Source: Treponema sp. (lineage in GTDB: Bacteria > Spirochaetota > Spirochaetia > Treponematales > Breznakiellaceae). Taken from it: a stretch of 36,740 bases of DNA. The notes beneath the pieces are model-generated. The model was not told the origin of the DNA and did not search any database. It saw nothing but the letters and a program-made list of their open reading frames with translations. This document shows positions 1-7,260 of this stretch, one piece after another. The translations under genes and the position numbers were made by a program. Location of the stretch: the NCBI GenBank assembly GCA_031277045.1, contig JAISLX010000070.1, forward strand, positions 1 to 36,740, in the 5' to 3' direction. The stretch's first letter is position 1, and every line of letters starts with the position of its first letter.

Positions 1-20
1 TTTAGCTGTCGATTTTACTC

Positions 21-491
21 TTAGTTCTCCGTGCGTAGTTTTTCAATTTCCGCACGACTCAGGCCGGTTGCGTTTTCAACAGTATCGGGGGGAACACCTA
101 TTCTTAAAAGGTTTCGTGCGATTTCCTGACTTTTCTCAATACGACCCTCAGTGATGCCCTCAGCGCGACCCTCAATGCGGCCTTCAGTGCGGCTCACCGC
201 CCGGTCATGTTCCATATCCATCCGGAACATTTTACGCGAACGGTAATGCGCCCGCTCTACCTCATCCTTGCTAATGCTCATAAGCAGTTCATTCGCCATT
301 TTAATCTCCCCCTTCACCGAAATCATCTTGTTCAACAGCCCGCGGTATTCCGGTTCGTTCCCGTGTCCAAAGAAAATTCCCCACATCTCCGCCGACGTCA
401 TTTCCTCAACCGGCTTTTCCATCACTGCGCCGAGTTTCGACAGCTCAATGAAATAATATCCCGCAGTACAGGGCGGAATGAATTTAACCAC
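21..491 (-). pseudogene. Rpn-family nuclease/putative transposase, C-terminal remnant
   Basis: The 156-residue product matches the C-terminal half of Rpn-type (PD-(D/E)XK transposase-like) proteins. It has the FIEL-x-KL segment that normally follows the nuclease domain, then a helical region, then a highly charged stretch of EGR/EGI repeats (around residues 103-120), and a short tail ending SRAEIEKLRTEN. The N-terminal nuclease domain with the catalytic Asp/Glu/Lys residues is absent. The only start is a GTG at 491, and an in-frame TAG lies four codons further upstream, so the reading frame does not extend. I therefore read it as a truncated gene, probably not expressed. Full-length family members are about 280-320 residues. 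The family is known for multicopy, RecA-independent recombination-promoting genes. Assignment rests on the characteristic tail, so it is good but not certain. Confidence 0.7.
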
Positions 492-547
492 GAACCTAAC
501 GAACTACATGAACTTGCGATTCGACAGCTTCTTCCGTTCGTGATGGT

Positions 548-563
548 CCGCGGGCTATAGCCC
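548..563. repeat. 16-bp palindrome-containing repeat, left copy
   Basis: CCGCGGGCTATAGCCC occurs here and again, in the same orientation, at 2415-2430. In this copy it extends into a perfect 16-bp palindrome at 550-565 (GCGGGCTATAGCCCGC). The two copies bracket the lipoprotein gene and its promoter. Confidence 0.7.
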
Positions 564-628
564 GCCGCCGCCGTCCCCGCGTATAGGCGAACTACATCTA
601 TGCCCCGCCCTTTCCGGTTCCCCGCCGC

Positions 629-2164
629 TTAATCCCAGTTGTCGTCTGTGCCGCTGTCAAGGCCGATATCCGGCCCCGCCGTACTGTTCCGTTTTTTGGA
701 AGAATCGTTCACATACGCCGCGTGGCCGTTGCCGGAATCGGCGGTGTTTGTGTTTTCGCCTTCACCGGAACCGTAGATAATACAGCCGGGCGCCGCCGCT
801 TTTGTGAAGGAGCCGCCGTCCACAAACACCCCGCCGCCGGAGGCGGCGGCCGTATTGCCGCTGACGGTCCCCCCGTCCATAGTGAAACCGCCGTTGTACA
901 CATGCACCCCGCCGCCGTTGCCGGCGGCCGTATTCCCGCTGATGGTTCCTCCGCTCATGTCGAAGGAAGTGTTTGTGCCGTAGTACACAGACACCCCGCC
1001 GCCGTTGCCGGCGGCCGTATTACCGCCGATGGTTCCCCTGTCCATGGTAAAACCGCCGCCGGAGGACACACATACCCCGCCGCCGTAGCCGCCGGTCGTA
1101 TTGCCGCTGATGGTCCCCCCGTCCATGGTGAAGATACTGCCTGTGCCGTCCACAAACACCCCGCCGCCGAAACTGAAGGAGTCTGACGTGCTATTCTGAC
1201 TGATGGTTCCGCCCTTCATGGTAAAGCTGCCTGAACTGACAACACCTACTCCACCGCCCCGGTAACCGTTGCTATTGCCACTGATAGTTCCGCCGCTCAT
1301 GGTGAAATCGCCGCCGTACACATACACTCCGCTGCCTTGTCCGCCGGAATTCCCGCCGATGGTTCCGCCCTTCATGGTGAAATCGCCGCCGCCCGCCACA
1401 TACACCCCGCTGCCATTGCCCGGAGAAGTCTTATTCCCGCCGATAGTCCCGCCGTTCATAATAAACCGGCCGGCGGAGCCAACATAGACGCCGCCTCCGT
1501 GTATGGCCCATGTATTCCCGCTGATGGTTCCGCCGTTCATTTCGAAGCTGCCCGACTGAACCCGCACCGCGCCGCCGTAGATTATTCCTCCCACTGATGC
1601 CTTACCATTATTCCGCAGCGCGGCGCCGTCACGCAGTATCAAAACGCCGCCAGAAACTTTAACAAGAGAATCGTTGTCTGTCACAGCATCCGTATACCCG
1701 TCCCCGTTACTGTCCGTGCCGCCGCCGTCAAGGGCAGCGAAGCCTCCCAGCGGATGGCCCAGGGTCAGCCGCCCGTTGGTCCCGGCATCGAAAAAAGAGT
1801 CGTTAAAACCACCCTGCCGGGTAATTTCCGCCGCAACGCCGGGCATGGCGGTAATGGTAAGGGCGTGGTTTATGGGTATCGTGGCGGGGCCTTCGGCGGG
1901 GAAACTACGGGTCACGGCGATAATTTTTGTAGCGGGCTTCTGCGCCGCGGCTTCCAGTTCCGCCCAAGTACTTACCGGGGTAAGGTCAAGATAAAAGCCG
2001 GTTTCTTCTTTAAGCGGGCGGTTAAAGTCGTCGCAGGCGGCCAGCGTCAGGGCGGCGAGGATTGCCGCCGCCAGGAGCAGGCCCGCCTTCATCCCCGGAA
2101 ACCCACGGGGGGGGGGGGGGGGGGGTAATTCGTTGCTATAAAAGGAATTATACGCTGCCTTCAT
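629..2164 (-). CDS. Surface lipoprotein with beta-helix GGTISGN repeats; C-tract in the 5' coding region
   Basis: Probable surface-exposed lipoprotein of 511 residues. I chose the ATG at 2164 because GGAGG lies six bases upstream and a good sigma70-type promoter lies just before it. The open frame upstream of 2164 has no support. Residues 14-19 are six prolines encoded by an uninterrupted run of 19 C (plus strand G at 2107-2125). After an internal Met25 comes a hydrophobic segment ending in a lipobox, LTLAAC, with Cys44 as the predicted lipidation site. From about residue 210 there are nine imperfect repeats of 20-30 residues. Each has a GGTISGN core, a GGGVxV segment and an aromatic-Met end (FTM). 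This fits a right-handed parallel beta-helix as in polymorphic outer-membrane and adhesin-like proteins. A change of one or two C would shift the frame before the lipobox, so on/off switching is likely. Ligand or role is unknown. Confidence 0.8.
   Translation of the reverse strand: MKAAYNSFYSNELPPPPPPRGFPGMKAGLLLAAAILAALTLAACDDFNRPLKEETGFYLDLTPVSTWAELEAAAQKPATKIIAVTRSFPAEGPATIPINHALTITAMPGVAAEITRQGGFNDSFFDAGTNGRLTLGHPLGGFAALDGGGTDSNGDGYTDAVTDNDSLVKVSGGVLILRDGAALRNNGKASVGGIIYGGAVRVQSGSFEMNGGTISGNTWAIHGGGVYVGSAGRFIMNGGTIGGNKTSPGNGSGVYVAGGGDFTMKGGTIGGNSGGQGSGVYVYGGDFTMSGGTISGNSNGYRGGGVGVVSSGSFTMKGGTISQNSTSDSFSFGGGVFVDGTGSIFTMDGGTISGNTTGGYGGGVCVSSGGGFTMDRGTIGGNTAAGNGGGVSVYYGTNTSFDMSGGTISGNTAAGNGGGVHVYNGGFTMDGGTVSGNTAAASGGGVFVDGGSFTKAAAPGCIIYGSGEGENTNTADSGNGHAAYVNDSSKKRNSTAGPDIGLDSGTDDNWD
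2107..2125. repeat. Homopolymeric G19/C19 tract (candidate contingency locus)
   Basis: Nineteen consecutive G on the plus strand, read as C in the lipoprotein gene. It lies about 60 bases downstream of the predicted transcription start and after codon 13. Slippage would therefore alter reading frame rather than promoter spacing. In the sequence given, the frame is open through the tract. Confidence 0.9.
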
Positions 2165-2192
2165 GGCGGGCCTCCGTTTGGAACCGGCCTTT

Positions 2193-2221
2193 ATGTTAGC
2201 ACAGCCGGGCGGCGCTGTCAA
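2193..2221 (-). promoter_or_regulatory. Sigma70-type promoter of the lipoprotein gene
   Basis: On the minus strand TTGACA (2216-2221) is followed, after exactly 17 bases, by TAACAT (2193-2198). The GGAGG ribosome site and the ATG at 2164 lie directly downstream. Confidence 0.75.
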
Positions 2222-2456
2222 ATAAAAAGCGGGGAACCGCGGACCGCAAAGGAAAGCGGCCGGACCGGGTCCGGGTCCGCCGCCATGCGCCCAACCCGGA
2301 CCCGGCGCGTCTCCCGGACATCCGGGCGGGCCCGGGACAGCCCATTTGAACGCATACGCCGTCCTTCCTGTACCGGTATGTACCCCATCGGAGATAAAAG
2401 CCTTAGCCTCTGGACCGCGGGCTATAGCCCCTGGGTCAAAGGCGGCGGCATTTTCC
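2222..2456. other. Gene-free stretch with a large GC hairpin
   Basis: No convincing gene is seen between the lipoprotein promoter and the terminator of the next gene. It contains a perfect 12-bp inverted repeat (CCGGGTCCGGGT at 2265-2276 with its complement at 2294-2305, 17-base loop) and the second copy of the CCGCGGGCTATAGCCC repeat at 2415-2430. Confidence 0.6.
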
Positions 2457-2458
2457 GC

Positions 2459-2494
2459 AAAAAAAGAGCTGTTCAGGAAAAAATCCTGAACAGC
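2459..2494 (-). terminator. Rho-independent terminator of the outer-membrane protein gene
   Basis: Perfect 11-bp stem (GCTGTTCAGGA at 2468-2478 with TCCTGAACAGC at 2484-2494) and a five-base loop. On the minus strand the stem is followed by a short spacer and seven T (2459-2465). It lies about 40 bases after the stop codon of the gene ending at 2535. Confidence 0.85.
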
Positions 2495-2534
2495 CGGGCT
2501 CTGGCCTTTATTTTTAAATAACAGGAGGAGAGGA

Positions 2535-3794
2535 TCAAAAGCTCCACTTAAAGTCAACGTAGAATACGTTGATAAGCCTGCTGTCGTTGTCTGTGTCGCC
2601 GGCCTGGGTAAAGTCCCCGTCGCCGGCCATAATGTAGCTGAAGGCGTCGCCGATTTCCACAAAGGTCTTGGAATCCAGGTTGAACTTCACTGAAGGCCGG
2701 ATGGTAAAGGTGTGGTAGTCGTTGTTGTAGTTGGCCTTATAACCCCTGCGGTAGTATTTCCAGTCATCGCTGGTACTGCTTACGTTCTCAGGGATACCGG
2801 CGTTAAAGTAGACCAGATCGAGCCGGGGCACGACGCTCTTGATGGCATAGCTGACCCAGGGGTTAAAGCGGAGGCCCAGATCGTCGGCGGTGTCGTTCTG
2901 GGTTGTGTACTGAGCCATATTAAGACCCACGCCCAGGTTTCCCGCCTTGTAGCCCAGGGTTTCATAGACATTGAAGTTCCCCAGGCTTTTGAAATGTTCC
3001 ATCTTGTCAATCTCCGCCTCGACTACGGCGGTAAGATTCTCGACCATGAGGAGCTTCGCCGCAAGAATGGCGCGGCTCGATTCCTCCCGGCCTCCGTATT
3101 GATAGTCGGAGGTATAGTCGGTGTTGGGGGCGCCGCCGGCCTTGTTTTTAAGGCGGTAGACGGCGCTGAGTTTTATCATATCCTCCATAGTATATCCAAC
3201 GTTGAAGGTATACTTGGCGTTCCAGGGGGTTACGTCTACACCGGAGAAATTAATCCCGGCGCTGTCGTTTTCGTAGAGGGCGTTGTTATTGCTGCCGCTC
3301 TGGGTATTTATCAGATAGGTTCCTATCCCCAGGTTAAGGCCCTCTATGGGGGATGCCGCCGCCAGGATGCCCAGGCCTTCGCCCATGTCTTCGTCCAGAA
3401 TGGCGCCCCCCGAGTTCCAGGTTCCGTTGTCCACGATGCCGCCGTTAAGGGTAAACCGTTTGTCAAAAAAACTTACCCAGCCGTAGGCATAGGGAAGGCC
3501 GATCCAGCCGTTTTTGTCCGTCCGGGCCTGGGACTGGAGCCGGAACTTAAAGCCCGCATTGCCGTCCTTGTTGGTAAAGGATCCGTTCAGGCGGAAGCGG
3601 TAGCCCCACTGTTCGGAATCGGTCCCAAAGGCCTTAAACTTGGGGTAAACGGTTTCCTCTTCGCCTCCCCTCATCTCCTTTCTGTCGCTCGAAATCAGTC
3701 CGACGCCGCTGTTAAAGTAGCCGTCAAACTTGATATCCTGGGCAAACAGGCCTGCCCCGGCGGCAATGAACAGAAGAACCAGTACTTTTCTCAT
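2535..3794 (-). CDS. Outer-membrane beta-barrel (porin-like) protein, treponeme type
   Basis: The 419-residue protein starts with a signal peptide, MRKVLVLLFIAAGAGLFAQ, with cleavage expected after AQ. The mature part alternates polar and hydrophobic residues in many short amphipathic strands rich in Tyr, Phe, Asn and Gly. It ends with DFKWSF, and a terminal Phe in such a strand is the usual signal for assembly by the BAM complex. Opening words such as DIKFDGYFNSGVG resemble the treponemal major outer-membrane/porin family, so a general porin or surface protein is likely. Substrate cannot be told. The start has a strong site, AGGAGG, about six bases before the ATG. The gene is monocistronic: it has its own terminator, and the gene to its right diverges. 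Confidence 0.75.
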   Translation of the reverse strand: MRKVLVLLFIAAGAGLFAQDIKFDGYFNSGVGLISSDRKEMRGGEEETVYPKFKAFGTDSEQWGYRFRLNGSFTNKDGNAGFKFRLQSQARTDKNGWIGLPYAYGWVSFFDKRFTLNGGIVDNGTWNSGGAILDEDMGEGLGILAAASPIEGLNLGIGTYLINTQSGSNNNALYENDSAGINFSGVDVTPWNAKYTFNVGYTMEDMIKLSAVYRLKNKAGGAPNTDYTSDYQYGGREESSRAILAAKLLMVENLTAVVEAEIDKMEHFKSLGNFNVYETLGYKAGNLGVGLNMAQYTTQNDTADDLGLRFNPWVSYAIKSVVPRLDLVYFNAGIPENVSSTSDDWKYYRRGYKANYNNDYHTFTIRPSVKFNLDSKTFVEIGDAFSYIMAGDGDFTQAGDTDNDSRLINVFYVDFKWSF

Positions 3795-3941
3795 AAAATC
3801 CTCCTAACATATTTGGGAAGGCTCCGGGCCCCCCTGCTTTCGGGGAAAATATAGACAGGAAATGCTAAAGGATTATGAGAAGAATATAAAAAATAGCTTA
3901 AATAGCTTTGTTTCCCTTATTTTTATGTTCTTCATGTTCCG

Positions 3942-3973
3942 TTGACAGGTAAAACGAAACCTTATACCATAAT
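3942..3973 (+). promoter_or_regulatory. Possible promoter of the 552-residue protein gene
   Basis: TTGACA at 3942-3947 is followed by AT-rich sequence. TATACC (3963-3968) and CATAAT (3968-3973) are both possible -10 boxes, neither at ideal spacing. Transcription would begin very near the ATG at 3977, which fits the absence of a ribosome site there. Confidence 0.35.
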
Positions 3974-3976
3974 AGT

Positions 3977-5635
3977 ATGGGTCAGGATATTGTGTTCCAG
4001 GGGGATATGGACCCTGAAATAGCAGCGCTGATTGGAAATTCCGCACAGCCTTCCGCCGCAGAGTCTTCCACTGCGCCGCCCCCCGATTATGATAAGCTCT
4101 TCGATGAACAGACCGATGTTTCGGATGTCCCCGGCGAAGCCGAGGTGGATCTTAACGCCGGCGGTTTTCCCGAAATCGCCAAACGTTTTGAAGAGGTTCC
4201 CCATAATGCCTTTAACGATCCCAGCTACTATAAAACGGCCCTTGGCGGCGAAGGGGACATTGCCCAGCGGGTCCACGCCATCCTGCAAAAATACGTTAAC
4301 TGCAAGGATCCCAAGGACCGGAGCGTCTTTAGGCAGCAGCTGGTAACCGCCTATTGGGATTTTCTGCTGGGGGTGGCCCGCAAAGCGCCGGGACGGCTGC
4401 CGGATCCAAAGAAGTACCTCCTCCGTTTCGGCATCCTGCATCCTACCTTTCTTAACGCCGGCGACCGGACCTTTTTTGCCAAGCTGGTGGTAGACAACGA
4501 ACTTTCCCAGCCTATCTACTATTTGGATGAGTGGCTCAAGGCGGTGGGAACCGGAGTGGTGCGCAATTCCGCCACCGATGAGGTCAGGATTGCCAAAAAC
4601 AATACCCAGATTCGCCTGCAGCAGCTTTTGGAAAAGGCTACCGGCAAGCGGGACGGCGCCAAAAGCCTGCTTAAAGCCAAGGATGAGGAGCGGCTTAACC
4701 TGGAGCGGGCCCTTAAAGAACGGGTCAATATCATTTCCGACCATTTTCCCCTGGATAACTTTCCCGATGTCAGCGCCTGTTACAGCGAGCTTCAAAAGCG
4801 GGCCTTTGGGGAGATTCAGGAACTGCTGAAGAATCTGGTCAAATCGGACCGGGAGCTGGAAGTTTTTGTCCGGGATTTTTACCAGGCCGATGCCGATGTC
4901 CGTACCCTGCTGGATAAGATTGAAGAGGAAGGGGGCGGCGCTGCCGTGGATGTGCGGGCGGTGGATACCGAATTTGACACGGTCCGCCAAATGGCAAAGC
5001 TGACCATAGGCCGCCAGGGGAATCATTTTCCCCTCCTTACCGGCGAATACTTCCGGTGCAGTCCCAACGATATTGCCTTTCGGGAGAATGTAATTGCCCA
5101 GCTTACCTGGATAGAAAGTATTGATGCGGAAGCTTTCTGCCGGTCCTACAAAAACCGGCTTAACCGCATTGTTCCCTATGTAGTGCTGATCCCCAGTTAT
5201 GGGGATATGGGTATCTGCTGGGAACCCTTCGACCGCTTTAACCGGGCCACCAGCCGGGGCCGTATCGCCCTGCCCATGTATCCCAAGAATCTGCCCATCG
5301 CCGTCCTTTCCGCCGTGGCGGATCTCCGCTGGCAGGTGGCGAAAGAAAAGGCCTCCTACTATTGGATGGAAGAGGGCCTGACCGGCAATTACTATCAGTG
5401 GTTTACCGCAAAAAAACTAAAGGGCGACGTAAAGGAATATTTTATACAGGACTACATTCTCTGGATGACCAAGGAGAGCGAGGCGATTCAGAAGCTCGAC
5501 AAGGAAGTCCGGGGCATTTTCTGGCGCTATCTGCCCTTCTCCAAACCTATTAAAGAAAAACTAAAGGGACGCAGCTACATCTACCAGGAACTGTACCAGC
5601 GGGATGTCAACCGTTCCCTGTCCGACGGCTATTGA
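3977..5635 (+). CDS. Conserved hypothetical cytoplasmic protein (552 aa), family not recognised
   Basis: I do not recognise a named domain. There is no signal peptide and no membrane segment. Residues 1-60 are acidic and low complexity (GNSAQPSAAESSTAPPPDYD), so probably disordered. The rest is mostly alpha-helical, with a long charged helix around residues 215-260 (KRDGAKSLLKAKDEERLNLE) suggesting a coiled coil. A Trp/Tyr-rich C-terminal part runs from about residue 390 and includes LIPSYGDMGICWEPF and ASYYWMEEGLTGNYYQWF. The start at 3977 has no clear ribosome site. A second ATG at 4007 has a G-rich stretch before it, but too close. The gene diverges from the outer-membrane protein gene, and its 3' end overlaps the small membrane protein gene on the other strand by seven bases. 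It is coherent over its whole length and surely coding. Confidence 0.75.
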   Translation: MGQDIVFQGDMDPEIAALIGNSAQPSAAESSTAPPPDYDKLFDEQTDVSDVPGEAEVDLNAGGFPEIAKRFEEVPHNAFNDPSYYKTALGGEGDIAQRVHAILQKYVNCKDPKDRSVFRQQLVTAYWDFLLGVARKAPGRLPDPKKYLLRFGILHPTFLNAGDRTFFAKLVVDNELSQPIYYLDEWLKAVGTGVVRNSATDEVRIAKNNTQIRLQQLLEKATGKRDGAKSLLKAKDEERLNLERALKERVNIISDHFPLDNFPDVSACYSELQKRAFGEIQELLKNLVKSDRELEVFVRDFYQADADVRTLLDKIEEEGGGAAVDVRAVDTEFDTVRQMAKLTIGRQGNHFPLLTGEYFRCSPNDIAFRENVIAQLTWIESIDAEAFCRSYKNRLNRIVPYVVLIPSYGDMGICWEPFDRFNRATSRGRIALPMYPKNLPIAVLSAVADLRWQVAKEKASYYWMEEGLTGNYYQWFTAKKLKGDVKEYFIQDYILWMTKESEAIQKLDKEVRGIFWRYLPFSKPIKEKLKGRSYIYQELYQRDVNRSLSDGY

Positions 5636-5919
5636 TCGGCGGACTTTTCCGGGGCCCGGTTAAAAATAGGGGCCAGATGTTCATTGAAGTTGATTTTTTT
5701 CATTGTCTGCTTTAGTACGATCCGGTAAATCACAAAGGACAGCGCCATCGCCCCGGTAAAAATAACCGGAAACCCCCAGGCGGCCCGTTCCTCCGGCAGC
5801 AGAGGCGCCAGGAAACGGGCGTATAGCAACAACAGGGTGATAAAGCAAAACAGGGTAAGCAGAATGTTAAAGAGGGTCGCTCCCAGAATAAACCAGAGGG
5901 TATTGGTTCTTTTGCTCAT
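5629..5919 (-). CDS. Small membrane protein with two transmembrane segments
   Basis: The 96-residue protein has two long hydrophobic stretches, about residues 8-36 and 48-68, separated by a short loop with several charges (LPEERAAW). It ends in a hydrophilic tail. AAGGAG lies about five bases before the ATG, supporting this start. It begins 21 bases after the lspA stop and is the last gene of the leftward cluster with lspA, so co-expression is likely. No catalytic motif is seen and the function is unknown. Its stop (TAG at 5629-5631) lies inside the last codons of the convergent gene. Confidence 0.7.
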   Translation of the reverse strand: MSKRTNTLWFILGATLFNILLTLFCFITLLLLYARFLAPLLPEERAAWGFPVIFTGAMALSFVIYRIVLKQTMKKINFNEHLAPIFNRAPEKSADQ

Positions 5920-5940
5920 ATCAGCTCCTTGGCGCCGCCC

Positions 5941-6462
5941 TTAGCGCATGGTTCCGGAAGGCCGTTTTGGGGAAATCAAAATTGAAACCAGCAGGATAAG
6001 GCCGCAGATCACCACGCTGGCATCGGCAATGTTAAAGGTGGGCCACCGGTCAAGTCCCAGGAAGCCGTAAAAATTAACGCTGATAAAGTCCACTACCCCC
6101 GCGGGCCTTATGATACGGTCTATCAGGTTGCCCAGGCCGCCCCCTATAATTCCCGCCACGGCCCAGCGTTGAAGCCAGGTAAAGTCATTGGAACGGACAT
6201 AGTACCATACCAAAAAGCCCAGCACCAGCAGGGGCAGTATGATGAACAGGGCGGGCCGGATTACATCGGGCAGATTACTGCCCAAACTAAAGGCAATGGC
6301 TTTATTCCGTACATGAATAATCCACAGAAAATCGTTATGGAACACATCGGCGATAAACATTCCTTCGCTGGGCCAGTTTTTGACAATAAAGGCTTTTACC
6401 AGCTGATCCGCCAGAATAATCAGGCCGGTCAGGCCAAAGGGCAGCGCTTTAAATTTGTTCAT
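5941..6462 (-). CDS. lspA: Lipoprotein signal peptidase (signal peptidase II)
   Basis: Membrane aspartyl protease that cleaves the signal peptide of prolipoproteins after lipidation of the +1 cysteine. The 173 residues match the usual family size and carry four hydrophobic segments. Both catalytic motifs are intact: GNLIDRI followed by VVDFI with Asp125, and FNIADA with Asp147. Likely substrates here include the beta-helix lipoprotein and the lipoprotein at 35.3 kb. The start is supported by AAAGGA about eight bases upstream. It sits 36 bases after the Nif3-like gene and 21 bases before the small membrane protein gene, all on the same strand. Confidence 0.96.
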   Translation of the reverse strand: MNKFKALPFGLTGLIILADQLVKAFIVKNWPSEGMFIADVFHNDFLWIIHVRNKAIAFSLGSNLPDVIRPALFIILPLLVLGFLVWYYVRSNDFTWLQRWAVAGIIGGGLGNLIDRIIRPAGVVDFISVNFYGFLGLDRWPTFNIADASVVICGLILLVSILISPKRPSGTMR

Positions 6463-6498
6463 GTATAGTCCTTTTGTATTTGCGCCTTTTGGGCGGTA

Positions 6499-7260
6499 TT
6501 ATAACCCTGTGGGTACATCGATAAATTCAACGTCAACATCCAGACCGGAGGCGCAGCGCTCCATCATCTTCCGTACTCCCCATACCTCGGTGGAGTAGTG
6601 CCCTCCGGCTATCATATTAAGGGCCGATTCCAAAGCCTGATGATACACGCTGTGGGAGGCCTCTCCGGTAACGTAGAGGTCGATCCCCTCATCAATGGCC
6701 TGAAGCGCCTCGCGGGCCCCGCCGCCGGAGATTACCGCACAGTTCAGGCTTTCCTTTTTGCCGAAGGGATACACCCCCAAGGGAGGCCTGTCCTTAAAAG
6801 AGATGCGCCTTACCGCCGCCTCTATGGTCAAGGGCTCTTTTAATTTTCCTTTATAGCCTATTTTTTTACCGTGATACAAGCCAAAGGGCTCGGGATTTTC
6901 GATCCCCAGCAGTTCCGCCAGAGCCGCATTGTTTCCCAGGCCGGGATGTTGATCCAGGGGAAGGTGGGCCGCATACAGGGCAAGGTTGTGGTCCAAGAGG
7001 GACTTGATCCTCCGGCGGTGGCTGCCGCTTATCTTGAGGGGCTTCCCCCAAAAAAGGCCGTGGTGTACGAAGAGCATTCCGGCGCCGCAGGCGGCGGCCC
7101 GCTCAAAAGTTTCCAGGCTGGCGTCAACGGCAAAGGCAATTTTGGCAAAGGCTCCGCCGTCATTATCTGCCTGAATACCGTTAAGAGAACTGTCCAGGGA
7201 ACTAAAACCTTCAATGTCCAGGATGCTTCTAAAAAACAGATCCGCATTTTTTGTTATCAT
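6499..7260 (-). CDS. Nif3-like dinuclear metal-centre protein (NIF3/YbgI/YqfO family)
   Basis: The 253-residue protein has the family's metal-binding motifs: VHHG in the first half (LFVHHGLFW), AAHLPLD shortly after, and the C-terminal GGHYSTE signature with its His and Glu. Family members form toroidal hexamers with two metal ions per subunit. They are often annotated as GTP cyclohydrolase I type 2, but their cellular reaction is not settled. The ATG overlaps the stop of the preceding membrane-protein gene as ATGA (7257-7260), so translation is probably coupled. No insert domain is present, so this is the short form of the family. Confidence 0.93.
   Translation of the reverse strand: MITKNADLFFRSILDIEGFSSLDSSLNGIQADNDGGAFAKIAFAVDASLETFERAAACGAGMLFVHHGLFWGKPLKISGSHRRRIKSLLDHNLALYAAHLPLDQHPGLGNNAALAELLGIENPEPFGLYHGKKIGYKGKLKEPLTIEAAVRRISFKDRPPLGVYPFGKKESLNCAVISGGGAREALQAIDEGIDLYVTGEASHSVYHQALESALNMIAGGHYSTEVWGVRKMMERCASGLDVDVEFIDVPTGL

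Noticed and set aside
2165..2662. Upstream extension of the lipoprotein frame to 2662
   Set aside because: It runs through the promoter and a GC hairpin and overlaps the next gene's end. The translated extension has no family resemblance and the GGAGG site marks 2164.
3962..5026. 354-residue open frame antisense to the 552-residue protein gene
   Set aside because: It is a GC-driven mirror of the real gene, with no ribosome site and no recognisable motifs.
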